NCBI RefSeq assembly: GCF_028283785.1 | Contig: NZ_JAPWKB010000017.1 | Coordinates: forward strand, 1 to 64,000 | Length of the DNA: 64,000 nt | Origin: Paraburkholderia sp. | GTDB lineage: Bacteria; Pseudomonadota; Gammaproteobacteria; Burkholderiales; Burkholderiaceae | Direction: 5' to 3' | Part shown: piece by piece, positions 38,778 to 48,415 of the stretch | Layout of the letters: every line of letters begins with the position of its first letter | Numbering within the stretch: the first letter of the stretch is position 1 | Notes under the pieces: generated by a model | The model's input: only the letters and a program-made list of their open reading frames with translations | Database searches by the model: none | What the model was told of the DNA's origin: nothing | Translations under genes and position numbers: made by a program

Positions 38778-39404
38778 ATGAAAAAAAAGCCACCCGCCGA
38801 AGGCCTGGAACCCCGTAAAGCGCCGGCCCAGCGGCGATCCGCCGCCACGGTCGACGCGATCGTCGAGGCCGCCGCTCGCATTCTGGAAGCCGACGGACTC
38901 GCCGGATACACCACCAATGCGATCGCCGCGCGAGCGGGCGTCAGCATCGGCTCGCTGTATCAGTACTTCCCGAATCGCGACGCATTGACCGCCGCGCTGA
39001 TCGAACGCGAGACCGGCGCGCTGCTCGCGCAGGCTGACCTTGCCGCGCAGAGCATCCGTTGTGCGGACGCGCTCGCGTTATTGATCGACGCAGCCGTCGC
39101 GCATCAGATGCGTCGGCCGGATCTCGCGCGGATTCTCGACTTCGAGGAGCGGCGGCTGCCGGTGGGCGAGCACAACCGGCGCGTCGGCGAAGTCTTACAG
39201 GAAGCAGTCGTTACGGTGCTGGCATTGCCGGATGGGCCTGCAATCGTCGATCGGCAAACGGCCGCATTCGACGTGCTCGCGCTGGTGCGCGGCATTCTCG
39301 ACATGGCCGGTGAACGTCGCGAGACCGATGCGGCTGCGTTGCGAGCCCGCGTCGCGATCGCGGTCGATGGATACCTGAACGGTGTAGCAACCGCTGGCCT
39401 GTAA
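38778..39404 (+). CDS. TetR-family transcriptional regulator
   Basis: IVEAAARILEADGLAGYTTNAIAARAGVSIGSLYQYFPNRDALTAAL. Confidence 0.93.
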   Translation: MKKKPPAEGLEPRKAPAQRRSAATVDAIVEAAARILEADGLAGYTTNAIAARAGVSIGSLYQYFPNRDALTAALIERETGALLAQADLAAQSIRCADALALLIDAAVAHQMRRPDLARILDFEERRLPVGEHNRRVGEVLQEAVVTVLALPDGPAIVDRQTAAFDVLALVRGILDMAGERRETDAAALRARVAIAVDGYLNGVATAGL

Positions 39405-39416
39405 CCACCGACGCGA

Positions 39417-39447
39417 ATGCTCGCATGCGGCTAACGCATGCGAGCAT
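39417..39447. repeat. Dispersed palindrome, extended 13-bp arms ATGCTCGCATGCG-gctaa-CGCATGCGAGCAT
   Basis: Perfect 13-5-13 inverted repeat starting 12 nt after the tetR stop. Confidence 0.95.
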
Positions 39448-39601
39448 GCCAAGCCATGCGTGGCACCGTCTCTGCACTGCGCGGCGCTTTTGGGTACATT
39501 GAACGTCTGCGGAAAGAAGCAGGTCATAGTTGGCACGTTGCCCGTTGACGGCATCCAGTTTGCTGCATCGCCTGCAATTCCAACACGACAATGGAGCAGC
39601 C

Positions 39602-39940
39602 ATGAAATCTCCCGCCGCCTATTCGACCACCGCACCGAGCCGCGCGGAAGTCGACGCTTTCGCCGGGACCGCGGTACTCGAATTCGGCACCGACTGGTGC
39701 GGCTACTGCCAGGGCGCGCAAGCGTCGATCGGTGAAGCGTTCGCACCGCACGGCGACGTCCGTCATCTGAAGATCGAAGATGGCCCGGGCCGCCCGCTTG
39801 GTCGTTCTTTCAAGGTCAAGCTTTGGCCCACGCTGATTTTCATCCGCGACGGCGCCGAGGTCGCGCGTGTGGTGCGTCCGGGTAGTGCGTCCGAGGTGGA
39901 CGAAGGTTTCGCCGCGCTCGCACGCGCGGGCTCGCATTGA
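39602..39940 (+). CDS. Thioredoxin family protein
   Basis: VLEFGTDWCGYCQGAQ active site, WPTLIFIRDG. Confidence 0.9.
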   Translation: MKSPAAYSTTAPSRAEVDAFAGTAVLEFGTDWCGYCQGAQASIGEAFAPHGDVRHLKIEDGPGRPLGRSFKVKLWPTLIFIRDGAEVARVVRPGSASEVDEGFAALARAGSH

Positions 39941-39969
39941 TCGCCGGCCAGCACACGTCCGGACAGGCA

Positions 39970-40389
39970 ATGCGACAAGCCATCCACACACTGACAATCG
40001 AAACCCGCACGCGCGGGTTGACCGAGTTCACGCATGACGCACGCGCATTCGTCAGCGAGACGCGGATCCGCACCGGCCTGCTGACGCTGTTTTGCAGGCA
40101 CACGTCGGCTTCGCTGCTGATTCAGGAGAATGCCGATCCTTCGGTGCGTCGCGACCTCGAAGCGTATTTCGACACCATCGCCCCCGAAGCCCCCGGCCGT
40201 TACGAGCACGACACCGAAGGCCCCGACGATATGCCTGCGCATCTGCGCACGGCATTGACTCAGGTGCAGTTGTCGGTGCCGGTCGAACATGGCCGGATGG
40301 TGCTCGGCACGTGGCAAGGTCTGTATCTGTTCGAACACCGCCGGCATCCGTCGGCGCGCGATATCGTGCTTCATCTGATCGGCGAGTAA
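39970..40389 (+). CDS. yjbQ: YjbQ/UPF0047 family protein
   Basis: TGLLTLFCRHTSASLLIQENADPSVRRDLEAYFD, MPAHLRTALTQVQLSVPVEHGRMVLGTWQGLYLFEHR. Confidence 0.92.
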   Translation: MRQAIHTLTIETRTRGLTEFTHDARAFVSETRIRTGLLTLFCRHTSASLLIQENADPSVRRDLEAYFDTIAPEAPGRYEHDTEGPDDMPAHLRTALTQVQLSVPVEHGRMVLGTWQGLYLFEHRRHPSARDIVLHLIGE

Positions 40390-40463
40390 TACGGCGCGGC
40401 GCGGTCCGCCTGGTTGGGACCGCTGGCCGGTTGCCTGTCGGCTACATCAACGAGGATACGTTC

Positions 40464-41480
40464 ATGAGCACCCAAAGCGAACTTCAAGCCACAGTCGATG
40501 CGATGGTCCAACCCGGCAAAGGGCTGCTTGCCGCAGACGAAAGCGGCCCGACCATCGCCAAACGCTTCAAGACCATCGGACTCGACTCGACGGAAGAGAA
40601 TCACCGCCGATACCGGACGATGCTGCTATCGACGCCGGGACTCGGGGCGTTTATCAGCGGCGTGATCCTCTATGAAGAAACCTTGGGTCAGAAAGCGGAC
40701 AACGGTACGCCTTTGCCCGAACTCGCGGCCAGCGCGGGCATCGTGCCGGGAATCAAGGTCGATCTCGGCAAAACCGCACTCGCGCTTGCGCCTGGCGACG
40801 AAATCACCGAAGGGCTCGACGGGCTGGCAGCGCGACTCGACGGCTACAAGAAACAGGGTGCGCGATTTGCGAAGTGGCGCGCCGTCTACAACATCACCGC
40901 GACCTTACCCAGCGCCTTCGCGATGGAAGCGAATGCGCACGCTTTGGCACGTTACGCGGCGATCTGTCAGCAGGCCGGTATCGTGCCGATCGTCGAGCCT
41001 GAAGTACTGATGGATGGTGCGCACACGATAGAGCGCTGCGCGCAGGTCACGGCGGAAGTGCTGCACGAGGTATTCGGCGCGCTGCATCGTCATCGCGTGA
41101 CGCTCGAACATATGCTGCTCAAACCGAACATGGTGTTGTCCGGCACTGACAGCAAACCAGTCGCCGCCACCGCCGCCGTCGCAGCGCACACCGTGCAAGT
41201 GCTTAAACGCGCTGTGCCGGCAGCCGTGCCGGGTATCGTGTTTCTGTCGGGCGGACAAACGCCTGAAGAAGCGACACTCAATCTCGATGCGATGAACCGG
41301 CTCGGGCCGCTACCTTGGGGCTTGACCTTTTCATATGGCCGCGCACTTCAGGAACCGCCTTTGACTGCGTGGAAAGGAAAAGACGAGAACGTCGAAGCGG
41401 CGCAACAGGCATTGCTCAAGCGCGCTCAACTGAATAGTGAAGCGAGTCTTGGGAAGTATCAGGTGTCGATGGAAAAATAG
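40464..41480 (+). CDS. Class I fructose-bisphosphate aldolase
   Basis: GKGLLAADESGPTIAKRF, EPEVLMDG, MLLKPNMVLSG, VFLSGGQTPEEATLNLDAMN. Confidence 0.94.
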   Translation: MSTQSELQATVDAMVQPGKGLLAADESGPTIAKRFKTIGLDSTEENHRRYRTMLLSTPGLGAFISGVILYEETLGQKADNGTPLPELAASAGIVPGIKVDLGKTALALAPGDEITEGLDGLAARLDGYKKQGARFAKWRAVYNITATLPSAFAMEANAHALARYAAICQQAGIVPIVEPEVLMDGAHTIERCAQVTAEVLHEVFGALHRHRVTLEHMLLKPNMVLSGTDSKPVAATAAVAAHTVQVLKRAVPAAVPGIVFLSGGQTPEEATLNLDAMNRLGPLPWGLTFSYGRALQEPPLTAWKGKDENVEAAQQALLKRAQLNSEASLGKYQVSMEK

Positions 41481-41483
41481 ACA

Positions 41484-41511
41484 GAGAGAGGGGCCACGCC
41501 CCTCTCTCCTT
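41484..41511 (+). terminator. Rho-independent terminator of aldolase gene
   Basis: gagagaggggc-cac-gcccctctctc perfect 11-bp stem followed by cttt. Confidence 0.75.
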
Positions 41512-41564
41512 TAAAGAACCGCTTGAACTGCTTGAGCTGCCTAAACGACTAAGCCACTAACCCA

Positions 41565-42590
41565 CTAAACCGGAGAAGGATTGCGCTCCGCAAATCCTTC
41601 CTGATGCCAATACGGATACGCGGGGCGCACTGCACTCGCGGCATCCAGTTTCGCGACCTGCTCCGCAGTCAGATTCCAGCCCACCGCGCCGAGATTCTGA
41701 CGCAACTGTTCTTCGTTGCGAGCGCCAATCAGTACGGTCGATACCGTCGGGCGTTGCAGCACCCAGTTCAATGCAATTTGCGGCACGCTCTTGCCCGTCT
41801 CCGCCGCCACTTCCTCGATCGCATCCAGCACGCGGTACAAGTACTCTTCAGGTACCGGCGGCCCTTGATCCGCGGTTTTATGCAAACGGCTCGACGCAGG
41901 CAACGCTTGACCGCGCTTGATCTTGCCGGTCAGACGTCCCCAGCCTAGCGGACTCCACACCACGGCACCGACGCCCTGATCGATTCCAAGCGGCATCAAC
42001 TCCGACTCATAGTCACGCCCCACGAGCGAGTAGTAAGTCTGATTCGCAACGTAGCGCGGATAGCCATAGCGGTCGGCGACATCCTGCGATTTCATCAGAT
42101 GCCAGCCGGAGAAATTCGACACGCCCGTATAGCGGATTTTGCCCGCGCGCACCAGATCGTCGAGTGTGGACAGTACTTCGGCGACGGGCGTTTTCGCGTC
42201 GAAGCCATGCAATTGAAAGAGATCGATGTAGTCGGTTTGCAAGCGCTTGAGCGCTGCATCGACTGCCTGAATCAGATGGAAACGCGATGAGCCAACATTG
42301 TTCGGCGAGTCGTCGAACCGGAATGTCGCTTTAGTGGAAATGATCGCCTTGTCGCGCTTGCCCTTAAGCGCTTCGCCCAGCACCGACTCCGACGCACCGC
42401 CCGAGTAGATATCGGCCGTGTCGAACATCGTGACGCCTGCATCCATACAGATGTCGATCAGACGACGCGCTTCGGCGACATCCGTCTGGCCCCACGCCTG
42501 AAAAAACTCGCCCTTACCGCCGAACGTGCCAGTACCGAAACTCAGTGCCGGAACCTTGAAACCCGACGCGCCCAAATGCCTGTATTCCAT
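41565..42590 (-). CDS. Aldo/keto reductase
   Basis: MEYRHLGASGFKVPALSFGTGTFGG, MFDTADIYSGGASESVLGEAL, NVGSSRFHLIQAVDAALKRLQTDYIDLFQLHGFD. Confidence 0.94.
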   Translation of the reverse strand: MEYRHLGASGFKVPALSFGTGTFGGKGEFFQAWGQTDVAEARRLIDICMDAGVTMFDTADIYSGGASESVLGEALKGKRDKAIISTKATFRFDDSPNNVGSSRFHLIQAVDAALKRLQTDYIDLFQLHGFDAKTPVAEVLSTLDDLVRAGKIRYTGVSNFSGWHLMKSQDVADRYGYPRYVANQTYYSLVGRDYESELMPLGIDQGVGAVVWSPLGWGRLTGKIKRGQALPASSRLHKTADQGPPVPEEYLYRVLDAIEEVAAETGKSVPQIALNWVLQRPTVSTVLIGARNEEQLRQNLGAVGWNLTAEQVAKLDAASAVRPAYPYWHQEGFAERNPSPV

Positions 42591-42862
42591 CGAACATCCT
42601 CCGATGAGTGCTTGCGGATCGACCGCGATAACTGCCGACAACTGATCGTCAAGTCTACCCGTCCGCCGAAAAGTGCGCGCTGCAGCGCACATCGGAGGCT
42701 GCTGCACCGCACGATAAACAACGCGTGCGTGCGGGCATACGTATTGCTGACACAGGTTTATCGTCGCCGGCCGTCGCAGACTTCACGCAGTGCGTGAGCT
42801 GCAAACGGCGCGTGGCGACCGGAGAGCCTATCCGGTCGTCTTACTTAAACCGGGAGGTCTAT

Positions 42863-43018
42863 ATGTTGGGAACTATTCTGCTGATTGTGCTGATTCTTCT
42901 TCTGATCGGCGCTTTTCCGTCCTGGCCTCATAGCCGTTCGTGGGGATATGGCCCAAGCGGCGGTCTCGGTCTTGTTCTGATCATTGTCATCGTGTTGCTG
43001 GTGATGGGCATCGTCTAG
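42863..43018 (+). CDS. DUF3309 family small membrane protein
   Basis: MLGTILLIVLILLLIGAFPSWPHSRSWGYGPSGGLGLVLIIVIVLLVMG; RBS gggagg. Confidence 0.85.
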   Translation: MLGTILLIVLILLLIGAFPSWPHSRSWGYGPSGGLGLVLIIVIVLLVMGIV

Positions 43019-43078
43019 CGCACTTCGCGACTGTGATCGCATTGCGCGGCCTGGCCTTTCACTTTCCAATCGAGTCCC

Positions 43079-43879
43079 ATGCAAAAACTCCTTGAAAACC
43101 AGGTCGCGCTGATCACGGGCGCGAGTTCGGGCATCGGCTTCGGCGTTGCGACATCGCTCGCCGAAGCGGGTGCATCCGTTGTCATCAACTACTACTCGCA
43201 ACCAGAACCGGCCGAAGCGCTCGCCGCGGAAATCATCCGTGCGGGTGGCGCGGCCATCGCCGTCAAGGCGGACGTCTCCGATCCACAGCAGGTGGATGCG
43301 CTTTTCGAAGCGTGTCGCACGCGGTTCGGCACCGTGGATATCGTGGTTGCAAATTCGGGTTTGCAAAAGGACGCGTCATTCGTCGAAATGACATTGCGTG
43401 ACTGGAATGCGGTACTCAACGTAAACCTGACCGGCCAGTTCCTGACGGCCCAGGCGGCGGTCCGCGAATTCCTGCGACGTGGCGCGCGGCCCGTGTCCAA
43501 AGCACTGGGCAAGATCATCTGCATGAGTTCGGTTCATCAGGTCATCCCGTGGGCCGGTCATATCAACTATGCGGCCTCGAAAGGCGGCGTGCAGATGATG
43601 ATGCAGACTCTCGCACAAGAGGTCGCGCCGCAACGCATACGCGTGAACAGCATCGCGCCCGGCGCGATCAAGACGCCCATCAACAAGGACGCGTGGGAGT
43701 CGCCGGAAGCGCTGCAGCGCCTTCTGAAACTGATTCCGTATGGACGCGTCGGCGAGCCCGACGATATCGGCAAGGCGGCCGTCTGGCTCGCCTCCGACGA
43801 AAGCGATTACGTGACCGGCACCACGTTGTTCGTCGATGGCGGCATGACGCTGTATCCGGGCTTTGAAGACAATGGCTGA
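43079..43879 (+). CDS. SDR family oxidoreductase (glucose 1-dehydrogenase-like)
   Basis: ALITGASSGIGFGVATSLAEAGASVVINYY, YAASKGG, GTTLFVDGGMTLYP. Confidence 0.92.
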   Translation: MQKLLENQVALITGASSGIGFGVATSLAEAGASVVINYYSQPEPAEALAAEIIRAGGAAIAVKADVSDPQQVDALFEACRTRFGTVDIVVANSGLQKDASFVEMTLRDWNAVLNVNLTGQFLTAQAAVREFLRRGARPVSKALGKIICMSSVHQVIPWAGHINYAASKGGVQMMMQTLAQEVAPQRIRVNSIAPGAIKTPINKDAWESPEALQRLLKLIPYGRVGEPDDIGKAAVWLASDESDYVTGTTLFVDGGMTLYPGFEDNG

Positions 43880-45755
43880 GCGGCGCGCGGCGCGCTCGAA
43901 GCCACACGTTACGTTCGGCGAACAGGGTGTGGTGGGCAATATGGAAACCACGGCACTGGTGTCGCTGAGTGGATCGGTGGATTTCATGTGCTATCCGCGC
44001 GTCGATTCGCCGACCGTCTTCGCTGCGTTGCTCGACCCTGCGCGCGGTGGCCATTTTTCGATCGCGCCGCACACGGCAGCGACGAACATCAAGCAGATGT
44101 ATCTGCCGGAAACCAATGTACTGTTGACACGTTTCATGTCGGACGAAGGCGTGTGCGAACTCATCGACCTGATGCCCGTCACCGACGACGGCCCCCGCAC
44201 TGCCGATGCCGCGCCGAATTGCCTGATCCGCATGGTACGGATGGTCTACGGCACGATGACGATATCGCTCGATTGCGCGCCACGTTTCGACTATGCACAA
44301 CGCGGTCATCGGGCGCGACTCGGCGATACCGGACACACGGCCGAATTCACGATAGACGATGCATCGGACGACAACCCGGACAGCACTGCGCCGACGGTCG
44401 ACATGCTGGCGCTCAAAGCATCGGTACCACTGTCGCTTCACCACGACGACGCGCGCGCGCAGTTCGAACTCAACCAGGGCGAGACGGCGTGTTTCGTTTT
44501 GGGCGATGCGCGCACGCTCGACAACTACACGTTCGATTTCGACACGATGCTCGCCGATACGACTGCATTCTGGCGTACCTGGTCCGTGCGCTCGACCTAT
44601 CGCGGCCGCTATCGCGAGATCGTCATGCGTTCGGCATTGACGCTGAAACTACTCAGTTCACGCGAGCACGGCGCGATCGTTGCGGCCGCGACATTCGGCT
44701 TGCCCGAGAGTCAAAACGGCACACGTCGGTGGGATTATCGTTTTACATGGATTCGCGATGCGGCGTTTTCGGTCTATGCGCTATTGCGACTGGGCTATAC
44801 CGGCGAGGCCGCGCACTTCATGCGATGGATCGGCGCGCGCAATCGCGATTGCGCATCGGATGGCGCGTTGCGCGCGATGTACACGGTGGATGGCGAACCC
44901 GCGCCCGAGGAAGCGGATCTCGACGCATTGCTCGACAAGCGTGACAAGAATCGCGCGCGGCGAGGCAATGGCGCACGCGACCAGATTCAACTCGATGTCT
45001 ACGGCGCGCTGCTCGATGCAGCGTATCTGTTCAACAAGTATGGTCGCGCGATTTCATACGACGGCTGGTGCAACGTGACGCGCATCGTCAACTATGTCGT
45101 CGATCACTGGCAGGAACCGGATCACGGCATCTGGGAATTTCGCAATGGCCAGCGCCCGCTGCTGCATTCGCGTCTGATGTGCTGGGTTACCGTCGATCGT
45201 GCGCTGCGACTCGCGGACAAGCGCTCGCTGCCCGCGCCGCTTAAGACGTGGTTCGAAACCCGTGATGCGATTCATCGCGACATTCACGAAAACTTCTGGA
45301 ATAGCGCGCGAAAATCATTCGTGCAGACGCCGGAATCCGACGCACTCGACGCGTCGATATTGATGATGCCGCTAGTCCGCTTTATCAGCTCGACCGATCC
45401 GCGCTGGGTGTCGACACTCGACGCGATCGGCCGCGAACTCAGCGTCGACCCGCTGATTTTCCGCTATACGCGCGGCGATAATCTCGACGGTTTGCCCGGC
45501 GTGGAAGGGGGCTTTAGCGCGTGTTCGTTCTGGTATGCGGAGGCATTGGCGCGCGCCGGCCGCATCGACGAAGGCCGGCTCGTGTTCGAGAAGATGATCG
45601 CGCATGCGAATCATCTGGGCCTGTTTTCCGAAGAAGTCGCAATCGACGGCGAACCCCTCGGCAACTTTCCGCAAGCGCTTACCCATCTGGCACTTATCAG
45701 CGCTGCGTATCAACTCGATCGCAGTATCGACGGCGTTCATGTTCCGTGGACGTGA
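43872..45755 (+). CDS. Glycoside hydrolase family 15 (glucoamylase/trehalase-like)
   Basis: GNMETTALVSLSGSVDFMCYPRVDSPTVFAALLD, RRWDYRFTWIRDAAFSVYALL, SFWYAEALARAGR. Confidence 0.92.
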   Translation: MAERRAARSKPHVTFGEQGVVGNMETTALVSLSGSVDFMCYPRVDSPTVFAALLDPARGGHFSIAPHTAATNIKQMYLPETNVLLTRFMSDEGVCELIDLMPVTDDGPRTADAAPNCLIRMVRMVYGTMTISLDCAPRFDYAQRGHRARLGDTGHTAEFTIDDASDDNPDSTAPTVDMLALKASVPLSLHHDDARAQFELNQGETACFVLGDARTLDNYTFDFDTMLADTTAFWRTWSVRSTYRGRYREIVMRSALTLKLLSSREHGAIVAAATFGLPESQNGTRRWDYRFTWIRDAAFSVYALLRLGYTGEAAHFMRWIGARNRDCASDGALRAMYTVDGEPAPEEADLDALLDKRDKNRARRGNGARDQIQLDVYGALLDAAYLFNKYGRAISYDGWCNVTRIVNYVVDHWQEPDHGIWEFRNGQRPLLHSRLMCWVTVDRALRLADKRSLPAPLKTWFETRDAIHRDIHENFWNSARKSFVQTPESDALDASILMMPLVRFISSTDPRWVSTLDAIGRELSVDPLIFRYTRGDNLDGLPGVEGGFSACSFWYAEALARAGRIDEGRLVFEKMIAHANHLGLFSEEVAIDGEPLGNFPQALTHLALISAAYQLDRSIDGVHVPWT

Positions 45756-46081
45756 GTTGGCGCGGCCTGAATGCCCGTTTCGCATGCACGGTTTCGCCGT
45801 CCGCGTAAAACATACGCGCGCAGCATGCAGTTTCCGCCCCAATCCCGGTCATACAGCGATATTCGCGCTTTGCGATGAGCGCCTGAAACCTATGCTGACA
45901 AATCCTTCCAGACAGTTACGCTTTATGTTGGCCGGTTAGGCACGCTTCATGCTATTTTCATTGCGCACTGCAGCGTAACGCTTTTCCCGCTTCTGTCTGT
46001 CCGTTGGGCGAATCGGGAAATGCGACACGATGTTGCGCCTCAGTCTCGCAGCTGAGCAGGCGACTTTCCAAACCCGTTTTC

Positions 46082-46423
46082 ATGGACTCAGAAAAAATGG
46101 ATAACTTTGCCAGTCGCATTAGCGCCCTACTGTCTGCCCTTCTTCCGCATAGCTCGATTACGCGTCTGGCAGAGCGGGAATTCTGCATTCGTCATCTGCA
46201 ACCGAAGCATTCCGCACGCTCGGGTTATCCGCGCGATCTCGTCGTGATCGTCGATGAAGACCTCGTGTCGCGCATCGAACTGGCCGATGCCAATGAATTC
46301 GAGCGCGATATGGCGCCCGAACTGCTGCACACGCTGGTTCACGATCTCGCCGACTACAATCCGTGGTCGCAAAACTTCAGTACTTTTCTCGTGGCATTGA
46401 ATCGCCCGCCTTCACTGCACTAA
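46082..46423 (+). CDS. Hypothetical protein
   Basis: ORF MDSEKMDNFASRISALLSALLPHSSITRLAEREF..., not recognised with certainty. Confidence 0.6.
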   Translation: MDSEKMDNFASRISALLSALLPHSSITRLAEREFCIRHLQPKHSARSGYPRDLVVIVDEDLVSRIELADANEFERDMAPELLHTLVHDLADYNPWSQNFSTFLVALNRPPSLH

Positions 46424-46556
46424 AGCTACATACTACTCAGACTCAAGCACTCGCCACGACTGATCCGCCGACCCGCTTACGCGCTTGATATAGCGCGTTC
46501 GCCGGTAAGCCGCTAGCACGTTCGAACATGGCGAGTCGCCATTCCCCTGCGCCGGA

Positions 46557-47303
46557 CTAGTCGAGTTCACCCACCGCGTTGAGCGGCGACCAGTCCGGCG
46601 ACGCAAGACGTCGCCCCACTTCACGCAAGGTCGCACCGAATCCGCGCGGTGCGCGCGAGTCGAGTCGCGCGCTCGTCACGACACGCGTGGACGCGGTCCA
46701 TGCAATCGTCGCACCGTCCGCGATCAATGCTTCGACCAGCGCTACGTCTTCGTTCGAATCGAGTGCGCGAAAACCATTCACGCGCAAATAAGCGGCCGCC
46801 GACACGCCGAGGTTCGCGCCGTGAATATGCCGGTGCCCGTCCGCATCGCGATAGGTTTGCAAGAAATCCTCGCGCACCCGCTCGCTGTGTCCGGTCCAGT
46901 CGTCCACGCTGATCACACCGCAGACCGCTTCCGCGTCGCACGCGAGCTGACACACCAGCCAGTCGGCCGGCACGACGGTATCTGCATCGGTGAAGGCGAG
47001 CCATCGCGCGCCCGCGTCGAGCGCACAACGCGCGCCCTCGGCACGCGCAAACCCGACATTGCGATGTGTAATTTCGATGACATCGGCACCCAACGCCGTC
47101 GCGATCGCGCCCGTGTCGTCGCTGCAACTGTCGAGTACGACGATCACCTTCACTGCTTCGCCGGCAAGGTCCTGATGACGCGCCGCAGCCAGCGCTGAAC
47201 TCACGCAGCGCGCGATGCTGCCCGCTTCGTTGTGGGCCGGAATGATGACACCGATCACGATACGCTCCGTTCTGGTTGTTCTGGCCGATGTCGGACGCGA
47301 CAT
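46557..47303 (-). CDS. Family 2 glycosyltransferase
   Basis: VIGVIIPAHNEAGSIARCVSSAL, VLDSCSDDTGAIA, LAFTDADTVVPADWL. Confidence 0.9.
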   Translation of the reverse strand: MSRPTSARTTRTERIVIGVIIPAHNEAGSIARCVSSALAAARHQDLAGEAVKVIVVLDSCSDDTGAIATALGADVIEITHRNVGFARAEGARCALDAGARWLAFTDADTVVPADWLVCQLACDAEAVCGVISVDDWTGHSERVREDFLQTYRDADGHRHIHGANLGVSAAAYLRVNGFRALDSNEDVALVEALIADGATIAWTASTRVVTSARLDSRAPRGFGATLREVGRRLASPDWSPLNAVGELD

Positions 47304-47473
47304 GCTTGCCGGTACTTCCACGGAGTCGAGCAATTCCCAAGCCCTGTAACCTTGAGTTAAAAGCGGTATCGGCAGACAGGTGCCGAAAAAGTAATTTCGG
47401 GTCACAATGACGCGACGCGTTGAGATCACGCGTCAAAGTGACCGACAAAAAACATCAAATAGTCTGAGAGCCA

Positions 47474-48415
47474 ATGGAAACCACGACTGAAGCGTCCCGC
47501 GAAGCCGCACCTCAAATCTTGAGTGTCGACATGGTGCCGACCGGCACGCCGCTCGAATGGCCCATCGCAGACGCGAGCGACCACGCGTTGCTCTACGATC
47601 GCGGCGCTATCCTGCTCAACGACGCCGAACGTCGCTTCCTGTTCGACACGTTCAAACCGATTCGCGGCGACGACCTGGAAGACGCCGGCGCGAGTCCCGC
47701 GTCGGCCGACAACCAAGCGGCAAAGCCCGACTCGACGGTGCCGCTGACGGTCAAGGACATGCATCTCGCGATCGGCGGGTTGCTTGGACTGCGCTCGCAG
47801 GTAGGCGGCGGCACGCCGATGCAGCCTTGCCGGATCATCGGTTTTGCGCCGAACGAATCGATCTTCATCACCCCGCCGATGACGTCCGGCCGGCCCGTTC
47901 CGCTCGCGCCCGGCGAGAATGTCGAGATCGTCGCGATTGCGAGCCAGGCTGTATTCCGCTTCGTCTGCACGGTCGATGCGGTCTGCCAGTTGCCCTTCGA
48001 TTACGTCGTGCTGTCCAGGCCTGGTGTGATACGCCGCTTGCGCGAGCGCAAGTCGATTCGCGTGCGCACCCGCCTCGCAGTGCGTTATGGCCTTGGCGTG
48101 ACCGGCGACAGCTACGACGGCGTCGCGTTGGCGACGGGTATCAGCGCATTGGGTATTTCGTTGTCGGCACCACTGCCGCTCGGCCAGGTCGGTGACCGGG
48201 TCCGCGTGTCGTTCGGTCTGAAATCGCCCGCGCCGGGTTCCCATGTCGAGACCACGGCAATCGTGCGTAACGTGCAGCGCCCGGCCACGCCGGACGGTCT
48301 GACGATGCACGGTATGGAGTTCGACCAGCTCGATACCGTGCAGCAGATGGCGCTGAAGGTATTCGTTTTCGACCGGCAGGACGACGTGCAGTACTGGTCG
48401 AATCCGACCCGCTAG
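47474..48415 (+). CDS. YcgR-like flagellar brake / PilZ domain protein
   Basis: RERKSIRVRTRLAVRYGLG (PilZ RxxxR-like) with YcgR-N-like N-terminal domain. Confidence 0.8.
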   Translation: METTTEASREAAPQILSVDMVPTGTPLEWPIADASDHALLYDRGAILLNDAERRFLFDTFKPIRGDDLEDAGASPASADNQAAKPDSTVPLTVKDMHLAIGGLLGLRSQVGGGTPMQPCRIIGFAPNESIFITPPMTSGRPVPLAPGENVEIVAIASQAVFRFVCTVDAVCQLPFDYVVLSRPGVIRRLRERKSIRVRTRLAVRYGLGVTGDSYDGVALATGISALGISLSAPLPLGQVGDRVRVSFGLKSPAPGSHVETTAIVRNVQRPATPDGLTMHGMEFDQLDTVQQMALKVFVFDRQDDVQYWSNPTR

